From positions 62,001 to 126,000 of the forward strand of contig DASYHQ010000051.1 in NCBI GenBank assembly GCA_035998445.1: 64,000 nucleotides of DNA. Direction: 5' to 3'. Of the stretch, positions 23,539-31,198 are shown piece after piece. This stretch comes from Tepidisphaeraceae bacterium. Lineage in GTDB: Bacteria > Planctomycetota > Phycisphaerae > Tepidisphaerales > Tepidisphaeraceae. The notes under the pieces are model-generated. The model saw only the letters and a program-made list of their open reading frames with translations, was not told where the DNA came from and ran no database searches. The position numbers and the translations under genes were made by a program. Position 1 is the stretch's first letter, and each line of letters begins with the position of its first letter.

Positions 23539-24920
23539 GCGCCGCTGCAACGACTGGCATGATCCTGCACGACCGCGTGCCGCTGATGGCCGAGGTGGAC
23601 GTGCTGATCGTCGGCGCAGGTAGCGCCGGTTGTTGCGCCGCCATCGCCGCAGCCGAGGGTGGTGCGCGCGTAATGCTGGTCGAGCGTTACGGCTTTGCCG
23701 GTGGCACGAGCACAGGCGTGCTCGACACGTTCTATGGCTTCTTCACGCCCGGCCCGCAGCCGCGCGTGGTGGTCGGCGGCATCGCGGGGCGCGTGGTCGA
23801 TGCGCTGGCGAGCCACGATGCGATCTACCTGCGGCCGAACACCTACGGCGCTGGCACCGGCGTCACCTACAACCCCGAGATCCTGAAGATCGTCTGGGAT
23901 CGCCTGTTGACCGCTGCGGGTGTCGATGTGTTGCTGCATGCGCTGCTGATCGATGTCGAACAGGACCCGCACGGCCGACTGATCGGCGCGGTCCTGGCGA
24001 CGCGTGGCGGGCTGCGGCGCGTGCGCGCCACGCGGTTCATCGACGCCAGCGGTGATGCGGAACTATGCCATCTGGCCGGCATCGAGTACGAACGGGCCGG
24101 CGACCTGGAACCGGCGCAAACGCTTACAACCACGTTCCGCTTGGCCGGCGTCGACATTGCCGCGTTCAACGCCGCCGGTGGCAAGCAAATGCTGGCCGAG
24201 AAGATGGCGGCCGCGGATCTGGATCGCTATCCGTTGCCGCGCCGCAAGGGAAGCTTCCACGCAATGGCGATTCCCAACTCCGCCTCGACCGTCGCGGCCC
24301 GCGTGGCAGACGTGAACCCAATGGATTCGACCGACCTGACGCGCGCCGAGATCACTGGGCGCGAGCAGGCCATCACCTACGAGCGTTTCGTGCGCGAGCA
24401 GGTGCCTGGCTACGCCAACGCGCGACTTAGTGGGCTGGCGACGTTCATCGGCCTTCGCGAGACGCGGCGCGTGTACGGTGAATATCGCTTAACGCGCGAC
24501 GATTGCATGACCGCGCGCCGCTTTGACGACGCCGTGCTGCTGTGCGGTGCGCCGATCGAAGATCATCGCCAAGGGAAGGATGGTCAGGACGAGACGGCTT
24601 GGGCCTACGTGCCGGACGGGGCGGCGTACGACGTGCCGTACCGCACGCTCGTGCCGCGCGGGCGGGATGAGGTGTGGGTGGTGGGCCGCTGCTTCAGCGC
24701 GACGCACGATGCGCACGCCAGCTGTCGCAGCATGGCCCAGACGATGGCAATGGGCCACGCCGCCGGCGCGGCCGCGGCGATGTCGCTGACCGGCAAGTGT
24801 GGCGCGCGCGAGGTGTCGGTGGCTTCGCTGCGCGACAAGCTGCGAACCGAGGGCGCGGTGCTGGAAACACCGACCAAGGTCGCCCAGACGGCAGCCGATG
24901 CATGGAGGCACAACCGGTGA
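23535..24920 (+). CDS. FAD-dependent oxidoreductase (FAD_oxidored family)
   Basis: 461 residues starting at GTG 23535, overlapping the previous stop by 4 bp. The N-terminus holds the dinucleotide motif IVGAGSAGCCAAIAAAEGGARVMLVER (GxGxxG at 27-32, ribose-binding E50), followed by the family turn GFAGGTSTGVLDTFYGFFTPG. Later are RFIDASGDAELCHLAGIEYE, RETRRVYGEYRLT and the C-terminal FAD-binding RCFSATHDAHASCRSMAQTMAMGHAAG. This family is widespread in planctomycetes beside carbohydrate genes and is thought to oxidise sugar or sugar-acid substrates; the substrate here is unknown. No signal peptide or Tat motif, so it acts in the cytosol. Its stop overlaps the next GTG by 4 bp. Confidence 0.92.
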   Translation: MSAAATTGMILHDRVPLMAEVDVLIVGAGSAGCCAAIAAAEGGARVMLVERYGFAGGTSTGVLDTFYGFFTPGPQPRVVVGGIAGRVVDALASHDAIYLRPNTYGAGTGVTYNPEILKIVWDRLLTAAGVDVLLHALLIDVEQDPHGRLIGAVLATRGGLRRVRATRFIDASGDAELCHLAGIEYERAGDLEPAQTLTTTFRLAGVDIAAFNAAGGKQMLAEKMAAADLDRYPLPRRKGSFHAMAIPNSASTVAARVADVNPMDSTDLTRAEITGREQAITYERFVREQVPGYANARLSGLATFIGLRETRRVYGEYRLTRDDCMTARRFDDAVLLCGAPIEDHRQGKDGQDETAWAYVPDGAAYDVPYRTLVPRGRDEVWVVGRCFSATHDAHASCRSMAQTMAMGHAAGAAAAMSLTGKCGAREVSVASLRDKLRTEGAVLETPTKVAQTAADAWRHNR

Positions 24921-25900
24921 GTGTTGCGCCCGCTGCATCGTTCGTGCGCACCGTGCTCGGTGACATTTCGCCAGAGCAGCTTGGGGCGTGTTACGCGCAC
25001 GAGCATCTGATCATCGATGAAAGCTACACCACCGAGCAGTCGCCGGACTTTCTGCTGGACGATGTCGACCGCTGCGCAGCGGAACTGACCGATGCGCGCA
25101 ACGCCGGCGTCAGTGCGATGGTCGATTCAATGCCCATGGCGTGCGGTCGCAACGTCGTGAAGCTGGCGGAAGCATCGCGGCGATCGGGCGTGCACATCCT
25201 TTGCCCGACAGGGTTGCACCTGCGCAAGTACTACAGTCACGGCCACTGGTGCACGCGGCTGACGAGCGAGCAACTGACGACGTTGTTCGTGCGCGAGATT
25301 CAACAGGGCATCGATGCCAACGACGGCAACGGCCCCGAGTGGATGCCGACGCCGCACCGCGCTGGCCTCATCAAGGTCGCCAGCGGGTTGGATGCGATCG
25401 ACGAGCATGAACACCGCATCTTCCTCGCCGCCGCCGCGGCGCATCGGCTGACGGGCGCGCCGATCTTGACGCATACCGAGCAAGGCACCGCGGCGATGCA
25501 GCAGGTTCAGCTGTTTCAGGATAACGGTGTTGATCTGCGTCACGTCGTCATCAGTCACACCGATCGCAAGCATGACGTCGCGTATCACCGCGTGTTGCTC
25601 GCGACCGGCGTGCGCGTGGAGTACGACAGCGCGTTCCGCTGGAAGGCGGGTCAGCCGAACCACACTCTCGATCTGCTGCTGGCGCTGCTCGACGAGTTCC
25701 CCGATCAGATCATGCTCGGCATGGACGCAGCCCGGCGATCGTACTGGTCGCGCTATGGTGGCGCGCCGGGGCTGACGTTCCTGATCGGCGCGTTCGCCAC
25801 GACATTGCGCCAACGCGGCGTGTCGGACGCATCGCTGCACCGCGTCTTCGTCACCACACCGGCGGCCGCGTTTTCGTTTGCGAAGAAGGAGCAAGCATGA
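24917..25900 (+). CDS. Phosphotriesterase-family metal-dependent hydrolase (lactonase-like)
   Basis: 327 residues. Start GTG 24917 overlaps the previous stop by 4 bp and has GGAGG 8 nt upstream. Amidohydrolase-superfamily barrel of the PTE group. All metal ligands are in place: H28 and H30 (YAHEHL), the carboxylated lysine K153 (GLIKVASG), H186 (ILTHTEQG), H214 (VISHTDRK) and D270 (MLGMDAAR). Family members hydrolyse lactones, phosphoesters or carboxylate esters. Downstream of a sugar-oxidising enzyme a lactonase role is most natural: the oxidised sugar would leave as a lactone that this enzyme opens (inference). Its stop overlaps the next ATG by 4 bp (ATGA). Confidence 0.92.
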   Translation: MSVAPAASFVRTVLGDISPEQLGACYAHEHLIIDESYTTEQSPDFLLDDVDRCAAELTDARNAGVSAMVDSMPMACGRNVVKLAEASRRSGVHILCPTGLHLRKYYSHGHWCTRLTSEQLTTLFVREIQQGIDANDGNGPEWMPTPHRAGLIKVASGLDAIDEHEHRIFLAAAAAHRLTGAPILTHTEQGTAAMQQVQLFQDNGVDLRHVVISHTDRKHDVAYHRVLLATGVRVEYDSAFRWKAGQPNHTLDLLLALLDEFPDQIMLGMDAARRSYWSRYGGAPGLTFLIGAFATTLRQRGVSDASLHRVFVTTPAAAFSFAKKEQA

Positions 25901-26664
25901 GTGTTCAGATCGCGTTCAACAGCGCCAACCTCGTCGCCCACTACAGTGGCTACCAATTCAAGCTGGCCGAGTGGGGCAAACAGCACGAACTGGCTTCTCA
26001 GCGCACCGGCATCGCCGAGTGGAACGACATCTGCCAGCGCATCCGCGCGTGCGGGTACGACGCGATCGAGGTCTGGGTCGCGCTGGTCGAGCGATGCGAG
26101 ACCGACGAAGTGATGGCCGACGCGTTCGCCAAGGCGCTGCGCGACAACCAGCTGAAGCCCGCCATGCTGGCCGGCACGCTGAACGACAAGACGGCGACCA
26201 TCTGCAAGCGCCTCGGCATACCGGCGGTCGCCGGTGGGTACTGGGGCAGCGATAAGGCGACCGCGACGCGGGTGATGCGCGCGACCGGCATCCACTACAA
26301 CTTCGAGAACCATCCCGAAGACTCGATCGACGCCATCCGTCAACGGGTCGACTACGGCGCCAATGGTTTTGCGGTCGCGCTGGATACCGGCTGGCTGGGC
26401 ACGAAGAACATGGACGCGCCCGATACCGTTCGCCAGCTGGGCCGCCTCATCCGTCACGTGCACCTGAAGGACGTCAAGGCCCTCGGTGGGCACGAGACGG
26501 TGAAGCTAGGCACCGGCGTTGTCGACATTCCGGGCGTCATCCGCGAGCTGAAGGCAATCGGTTACACCGGCGTGCTGAGCTGGGAGGACGAGCCCGAAGA
26601 TCGCAACCCGTTCGACATCGCGGCCGAGATGCGCCAGTACATCGCGCAGCATTGGGCGAAATAA
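25897..26664 (+). CDS. Sugar phosphate isomerase/epimerase (xylose-isomerase-like TIM barrel)
   Basis: 255 residues, AP endonuclease 2-type TIM barrel. Typical stretches: GYDAIEVWVALVE, LKPAMLAGTL, GIHYNFENHPEDS (metal-ligand Glu), GFAVALDTGWLG (Asp), RHVHLKDVKALGGHE (His) and YTGVLSWEDEPED (Glu), so the metal-binding set expected for isomerases or epimerases appears complete. Relatives include hydroxypyruvate isomerase, inosose dehydratase and the lyases that act on 3-keto-glycosides. The ATG at 25897 overlaps the previous stop by 4 bp; the next start is 15 bp downstream with an AAGGAG ribosome-binding site. Exact activity cannot be assigned. Confidence 0.9.
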   Translation: MSVQIAFNSANLVAHYSGYQFKLAEWGKQHELASQRTGIAEWNDICQRIRACGYDAIEVWVALVERCETDEVMADAFAKALRDNQLKPAMLAGTLNDKTATICKRLGIPAVAGGYWGSDKATATRVMRATGIHYNFENHPEDSIDAIRQRVDYGANGFAVALDTGWLGTKNMDAPDTVRQLGRLIRHVHLKDVKALGGHETVKLGTGVVDIPGVIRELKAIGYTGVLSWEDEPEDRNPFDIAAEMRQYIAQHWAK

Positions 26665-26679
26665 GGAGATCAGTCAATC

Positions 26680-27768
26680 ATGAGCAAACTGAAGATCGCT
26701 GGCGTCAATTTCGATCACATGCACATGGGCGATCTGCTGCGCATGGCGAGCGAGTCGGCCGATGCGGAGATCGTCGGCGTAAGCGACCATCGACCTAATC
26801 GCGTGCATGGCGTGCTCGATCAACTGAAGCTCCCGCGGTCGCTGTACGATGCAGATTGGCACGCGATGCTGTCGCGCACGAAGCCGGACCTGGTGATCAT
26901 CTGCCCGTCGACCGCCGCGCATGCCGAGTGGACGGAGAAGGTTGCGGCGTTCGGTTGTCACGTGATGGTGGAGAAGCCGTTCGCGTCGACGCTCGCCGAT
27001 GCCGATCGCATGATCGCCGCGCTGGCGAAGACGGGGCGGCAGCTGTTCATCAACTGGCCGCTGCGCTGGTACCCATCGCACGTCACCGCCAAGCGGTTGG
27101 TCGACGAGGGCGCGATCGGTGAGCTGCTTCAGGTGCACTACTACGACGGCAACCGCGGGCCGCTGCGCCACATCGCCGACAAGGTCGTGGTGCCCGAGGA
27201 CGTCGCCAACGCTGAGAAGGCCAAGAGCTGGTGGTACAGCAAGGAAGCCGGCGGCGGCAGCCTGCTGGACTACCTGGGCTACGGCACGACGCTGGGCACG
27301 TGGTACATGGATGGTCGCGCGCCGATCGAGGTGACGTCGATGGTCGACCAGCAGGAAGGGCTGGAGGTCGACGAGCACTCGATCACCATCTGCCGCTACG
27401 ACATCGCCGGCAGTGGCCTGAGCAAGTTCGAGACGCGCTGGGGCACGTTCACCGACCCGTGGACGTTGCAGCCGCAACCGAAGTGCGGCTTCGTGCTGGT
27501 CGGCCGGCGCGGCACGATCGCCAGCTACGATTACGAGAACCACGTGCGCGTGCAGACGCGCGAACAGGAGGCCGGCTACGACGTGCCGGTCGACACGCTG
27601 GTGGCGCCCGACGACAACCCGATCAACTACGTCGTCCATTGCCTGCGAACCGGCAAGCCGGCTGAGGGGCCACTGTCGCCGGCAATCGCACGCATCGGGC
27701 AGGAGATTGTCGACGCCGCCACCCGCAGCGCGCGCGAGCGGCGGACGGTCCCGCTGCGCGAGCGGTAA
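26680..27768 (+). CDS. Gfo/Idh/MocA family oxidoreductase with an atypical nucleotide loop
   Basis: 362 residues. The usual N-terminal GxGxxG is replaced by IAGVNFDHMHMGDLL (residues 6-20), where the second and third glycines are N10 and H13. The second half of the Rossmann domain is normal (VIICPSTAAHAEWTEKV) and the catalytic EKPF is present (GCHVMVEKPFAS). The C-terminal beta-sheet domain includes KSWWYSKEAGGGSLLDYLGYG, giving the W-x3-x2-GGG-x2-D-x2 pattern of the family. Family enzymes oxidise or reduce sugars and inositols with NAD(P). The loop change recalls a planctomycete subset with AH-x-H-like loops; cofactor use may be altered. AAGGAG 12 nt upstream supports the ATG at 26680. Confidence 0.9.
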   Translation: MSKLKIAGVNFDHMHMGDLLRMASESADAEIVGVSDHRPNRVHGVLDQLKLPRSLYDADWHAMLSRTKPDLVIICPSTAAHAEWTEKVAAFGCHVMVEKPFASTLADADRMIAALAKTGRQLFINWPLRWYPSHVTAKRLVDEGAIGELLQVHYYDGNRGPLRHIADKVVVPEDVANAEKAKSWWYSKEAGGGSLLDYLGYGTTLGTWYMDGRAPIEVTSMVDQQEGLEVDEHSITICRYDIAGSGLSKFETRWGTFTDPWTLQPQPKCGFVLVGRRGTIASYDYENHVRVQTREQEAGYDVPVDTLVAPDDNPINYVVHCLRTGKPAEGPLSPAIARIGQEIVDAATRSARERRTVPLRER

Positions 27769-27840
27769 CAAGGCGCGAGCAGCAGCAGCTTTCACAACGA
27801 ATCGATCAACAGCAACCACATCAACGCAAGCGAGGACACG

Positions 27841-28968
27841 ATGGCGAAGAAGCGAGCGTACAATGACATGAGCGAGGCGAAGTCGGGCAACATCGAGGCG
27901 CCGGTCTTACCGTACCAGCCGCCCCGGCCGCGCAAGTACAACCCGCCGATCGGCGTGATCGGTTGCGGTGGTATCTCCAAGTCGCACCTGTCGTCGTACA
28001 AGCAGATGGGGCTGAACGTCGTGGCGCTGTGCGACGTCATCCCCGAGCGTGCCAAGAGCCGTCAGGCCGAGTTCTTCCCCGATGCGCAGGTCTACACGGA
28101 TTACAAGCAACTGCTGAAGCGCGACGACATCGAGGTGATCGACATCCCCACGCACCCGCAGGACCGCGAGTACATCCTGCCTGACGTGTTGCGCGCGCGC
28201 AAGCACACGCTGAGCCAGAAGCCCTTCGTGCTGGATCTGGACAAGGGTCACAAGTTCGCCGATCTGGCCGACAAGATGGGGGTGACGCTCGCGGTGAACC
28301 AGAACGGCCGCTGGTCGCCGCACTGGTCGTGGGTGCGGCATGCGATCAACAAGGGCCTGATCGGCGAGGTGGCGGGCGTGCACCTGCAGTGCCACTGGAA
28401 CCACAACTGGATCGCTACGAACCACTTCAACCGCGTGCATCACATCATTTTGTACGATTACGCGATTCACTGGTTTGACGCGCTGGCCTCGTTCATGCCC
28501 GGCAAGACCGCCAAGCGCGTTCACTCTACGCTGGCCTGTTCGCCGAAACAGAAGGCGAAGCCGCCGCTGTTAGGGCAGTCGCTGGTGGAGTTTGACGAGG
28601 GGCACGCATCGCTGGTGTTCGACGGGTCCGTGGAGATCGGCGGGAAGGACCACGGCTACATCTTCGGCACCAAGGGTTCGCTGCGCTACGACGGCGACGG
28701 GTTGGGCCGGCACACCGTCGACCTCGTGACGAAGAAGGGGACCGCGCGGCCCCAGCTGGAAGGGTCCTGGTTCAACGACGGCTTCGTCGGCAGCATGGGC
28801 GAACTGCTGAGCGCGATCGAGAAGAAGCGCATGCCCGTCAACAACGCGGTTGACAACCTCCGCGGACTGGCGATCTGCTTCGCGGGCATCGTGAGCGCTG
28901 AGAGCGGCAAACCGGAGACGGTCGGCAAGGTGAGGAAGGCACCGTTGCGGACGTGTACGGTGGCGTGA
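27841..28968 (+). CDS. Gfo/Idh/MocA family oxidoreductase
   Basis: 375 residues. An N-terminal tail of about 35 residues ending PYQPPRPRKYNPP precedes a normal dinucleotide loop GVIGCGGISKSHLSSYKQM. The catalytic lysine motif is QKPF (LSQKPFVLDLDKG) instead of EKPF, and the substrate-site sequences NHNWIATNHFNRVHHIILYDYAIHWFD follow in the C-terminal domain. Such enzymes oxidise or reduce sugar hydroxyls, often as partners of a TIM-barrel isomerase as here. The 72-bp gap after the previous gene is the largest in the operon, and the gene ends the run. A large palindrome follows 42 bp after its stop. Confidence 0.92.
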   Translation: MAKKRAYNDMSEAKSGNIEAPVLPYQPPRPRKYNPPIGVIGCGGISKSHLSSYKQMGLNVVALCDVIPERAKSRQAEFFPDAQVYTDYKQLLKRDDIEVIDIPTHPQDREYILPDVLRARKHTLSQKPFVLDLDKGHKFADLADKMGVTLAVNQNGRWSPHWSWVRHAINKGLIGEVAGVHLQCHWNHNWIATNHFNRVHHIILYDYAIHWFDALASFMPGKTAKRVHSTLACSPKQKAKPPLLGQSLVEFDEGHASLVFDGSVEIGGKDHGYIFGTKGSLRYDGDGLGRHTVDLVTKKGTARPQLEGSWFNDGFVGSMGELLSAIEKKRMPVNNAVDNLRGLAICFAGIVSAESGKPETVGKVRKAPLRTCTVA

Positions 28969-29009
28969 GCGATAAGTCCGGCAGGACAAACTCCGCGTGA
29001 TGGCCCCGT

Positions 29010-29111
29010 GTCATCCCGAGCGGAGCGGTAGCGACTCGAGGGATCTCGAACGGCAGACGCTTTCCCAGGTGGGCGATCCCTCAGGTCGCTACCGCTCCCT
29101 TCGGGATGACA
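29010..29111. repeat. Palindromic repeat element, about 36-bp imperfect arms
   Basis: The arms 29010-29044 and 29075-29111 (TGTCATCCCGAGCGGAGCGG and its partner) pair with a few mismatches around a 30-nt centre. The outer GTCATCC resembles the 7753-7832 element. It lies in the 231-bp gap between the sugar operon and the convergent methyltransferase gene and may double as a terminator for both. Confidence 0.8.
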
Positions 29112-29199
29112 ATTCGATGTTGGATGCGGTTTAAGGAGCGCGTCTATGCCCCCAAACGCTCGGGCGGGCATGCCGCGATCAGCACGCGTGTCTGGTGCC

Positions 29200-29964
29200 T
29201 CAGTCTTTCTTCGCCCACATCAGGCAGCTCGTGCCCCAGGGCAGGCCGACTTTTTTCTCGACGGCGAACAACGCGTGCATGATGCGGCTGGCGATCGGCA
29301 TGCTCTTACCGTCGCCGGCCTCGGCCACGGGGTAGTTCTTGCGCTTCTTCACGCTGAAGTGCCACGCGATCGGCACGAGGCACATGCCGAAGTAGCGCAG
29401 CTTGTGCAGGTGAACGCCGTCGGGCAGCACGTCGCGGCACATCTTGAGCGTGTACCGGCGATAGTGGCCGAGCTGCTCGTCGTGATAGCCGAACAGCTTC
29501 GGCCCGGCCGGCACGGTGATGAACAGGTCGCCGCCCGGCGTCAATAGCGACAGCATCGCACGCACTGCGGCCACGTCGTCCTTGATGTGCTCGATCACGT
29601 CGGTCGCGATCACCGCGTCGTATTGCCGTCCCGCATTGGCGGCGGCGAAGTCCTCGATGCCGGCGACGCTGAAGGTCAGGTTCTTGAAGCCCAGTTGCTC
29701 CGCCTGTGTCTTGGCCAGTTCCACGTATTCCGGACCAGGGTCGATGCCCTCCACGCGGTGGCCTTGCGAACCCAGCAGGAACGAAAACTCGCCCGACCCG
29801 CAGCCGGCGTTCAGGATGTCGCGGTTGGCGCCGCCCTTGGCGATCCACTTGGCGAGGATGTCGTACTTGGCGTTGGCGTAGGCGTCTTGGCCGCGGCTCT
29901 TGAAGTCGGCGTACTGGTAGGCGTTGAAGGTCAGGTCGTGGTTGCTGGTGGTCGTCGTGGTCAT
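29200..29964 (-). CDS. Class I SAM-dependent methyltransferase
   Basis: 254 residues from the ATG at 29964 (a Thr-rich MTTTTTSNHD start); the open frame extends to 30132 without support. Rossmann-like methyltransferase with motif I ILNAGCGSGEFSFLL (50-64), motif II acidic residue in VEGIDPGP, motif IV YDAVIATDVIEHI and motif VI LLTPGGDLFITVP. UbiG/BioC-like core with a C-terminal extension containing YHDEQLGHYRRYTLKM. The HYRRY segment is typical of methyltransferases found next to polyprenyl-phosphate glycosyltransferases, which fits its neighbour 174 bp upstream on the same strand. A glycolipid or polyprenyl-linked sugar is a plausible substrate (inference). Confidence 0.9.
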   Translation of the reverse strand: MTTTTTSNHDLTFNAYQYADFKSRGQDAYANAKYDILAKWIAKGGANRDILNAGCGSGEFSFLLGSQGHRVEGIDPGPEYVELAKTQAEQLGFKNLTFSVAGIEDFAAANAGRQYDAVIATDVIEHIKDDVAAVRAMLSLLTPGGDLFITVPAGPKLFGYHDEQLGHYRRYTLKMCRDVLPDGVHLHKLRYFGMCLVPIAWHFSVKKRKNYPVAEAGDGKSMPIASRIMHALFAVEKKVGLPWGTSCLMWAKKD

Positions 29965-30138
29965 GTTGGTTTGGGTCTGCCGCCCGTTAGCTCGCTTGCA
30001 AAGAGCGTGGGAGGATCGTAGAGACCTGGAAAAACTGGCCGCTGAAGCGGCCAGTCCGGCGATGTGCCGATGAGAACGATTTTCGTTGTCACGCGAGCGG
30101 CCGTCCCTGGGGGGCCATTCGACGCAACCCACGACCGA

Positions 30139-30999
30139 TCACTTCCCGCGCGCGGCACCAGCGGTTTGCAGTTCCTGCGGCACCGAGACGGTCACGGTGA
30201 TCGGCGATCCACCGATCGTCGCGGCGGATGCGGAGGTCTGCTCGCGGGCGCTGTCGCCGTCCCAGCGGCAAGCTTCATCGTCGTCGTAGCGCATGAAGCG
30301 GATGCGGGCCAGTTCCTTGAAGTTCTTCCAGGTGCCACCGATCGGGTCGTACCGGCTGTCACCGTCGTCCTGCCAGCGCACGCCGACGTTCTTCAGCTTG
30401 TAACCGAGCCGCTTGGTGAGGCGCAGGATCTCGATGTCGAACATGTAGCCGTCGATCTTCTGACGACCGAAGATGTCCAGCGCCGCGCGCCGGCGGAAGA
30501 ACTTGAAGCCGCACTGCGTGTCGGGCACGTGGCCCAGGCCCAGCAGCGTGTGGACGATTGCCCCGAAGACCTTCGAGCCCACCCGGCGGTACATCGGTTG
30601 CGCCCGCTCGACCTGCGCATCGGGCGTCGCCCGGCTGCCGATCGCCACGTCGTAGCCTTTGTCCAACCAAGGCAGGACCTTGTCGAGCTCTTCGATCGGC
30701 GTCTTATAGTCGGCGTCGGCAAAGCCGATGATCTGCCCTTTGGCGCGGGCGACACCATTGCGAATGCCACGGCCCTTGCCGCCGCGCTCGGCCGAACCGA
30801 TGACGGTCAGGCGGGGGTCGTTCTTGGCCATCTCGGCGACCCGTTCGCGCGTGCCGTCGTTCCCGTCGGCGCTGACGATGATCTCGTAGGTGTAAGGCTG
30901 GCGGTCTAGGTAGGCCCGCATGGCGTCGATCGCGCGCGCGATGCTCTTCACCTCGTTATACGCGGGCACGATCACGCTTAAGTAGGTGCTGTTCGGCAT
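30139..30999 (-). CDS. GT2 family glycosyltransferase, dolichyl-phosphate-glucose synthase-like
   Basis: 286 residues, GT-A fold. LSVIVPAYNEVKSI (8-20), EIIVSADGNDGT (39-50), RGGKGRGIRNGV and the metal-binding FADADYKTP (D95, D97), then the acceptor-side DTQCGFKFFRR and IDGYMFDIEIL. These match the Alg5/DPM-like group that transfers a hexose from a nucleotide sugar to a polyprenyl phosphate at the inner face of the membrane. There is no C-terminal membrane segment; the last 40 residues are a low-complexity Ser/Ala/Thr tail. Its product would serve the GT-C-like membrane protein encoded next (gap 200 bp) for transfer on the outer face. The ATG at 30999 begins MPNSTYLS. Confidence 0.92.
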   Translation of the reverse strand: MPNSTYLSVIVPAYNEVKSIARAIDAMRAYLDRQPYTYEIIVSADGNDGTRERVAEMAKNDPRLTVIGSAERGGKGRGIRNGVARAKGQIIGFADADYKTPIEELDKVLPWLDKGYDVAIGSRATPDAQVERAQPMYRRVGSKVFGAIVHTLLGLGHVPDTQCGFKFFRRRAALDIFGRQKIDGYMFDIEILRLTKRLGYKLKNVGVRWQDDGDSRYDPIGGTWKNFKELARIRFMRYDDDEACRWDGDSAREQTSASAATIGGSPITVTVSVPQELQTAGAARGK

Positions 31000-31155
31000 G
31001 CGGCAGAAACTCCCTGAGCGCGCCAGTCTAACGCAGATCGACCGACGCAGGGCGTTTAGTTATCGCCTGCGCTCAATTTTATCAAGCGCAAAGGTCGCGC
31101 AGAATGCCTTACGTGGTCAGGATTACCGTTGAGTTCGGTTTAATCAAAATGAGCG

Positions 31156-31178
31156 AGCCGTGGTTTACACCCACGGCT
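31156..31178 (-). terminator. Hairpin after the large membrane protein gene, possible terminator
   Basis: Eight-bp stem AGCCGTGG (31156-31163) with CCACGGCT (31171-31178). Read on the minus strand it is followed within a few bases by CGCTCATTTTGATT. It lies 21 bp after the stop at 31199. Confidence 0.5.
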
Positions 31179-31198
31179 GATATTCAGATCGGCACCCA

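Noticed and set aside
30064-30909. 281-codon plus-strand frame opposite the GT2 gene
   Set aside because: Antisense shadow rich in Val, Ala, Asp and His; the GT2 motifs on the other strand are complete.
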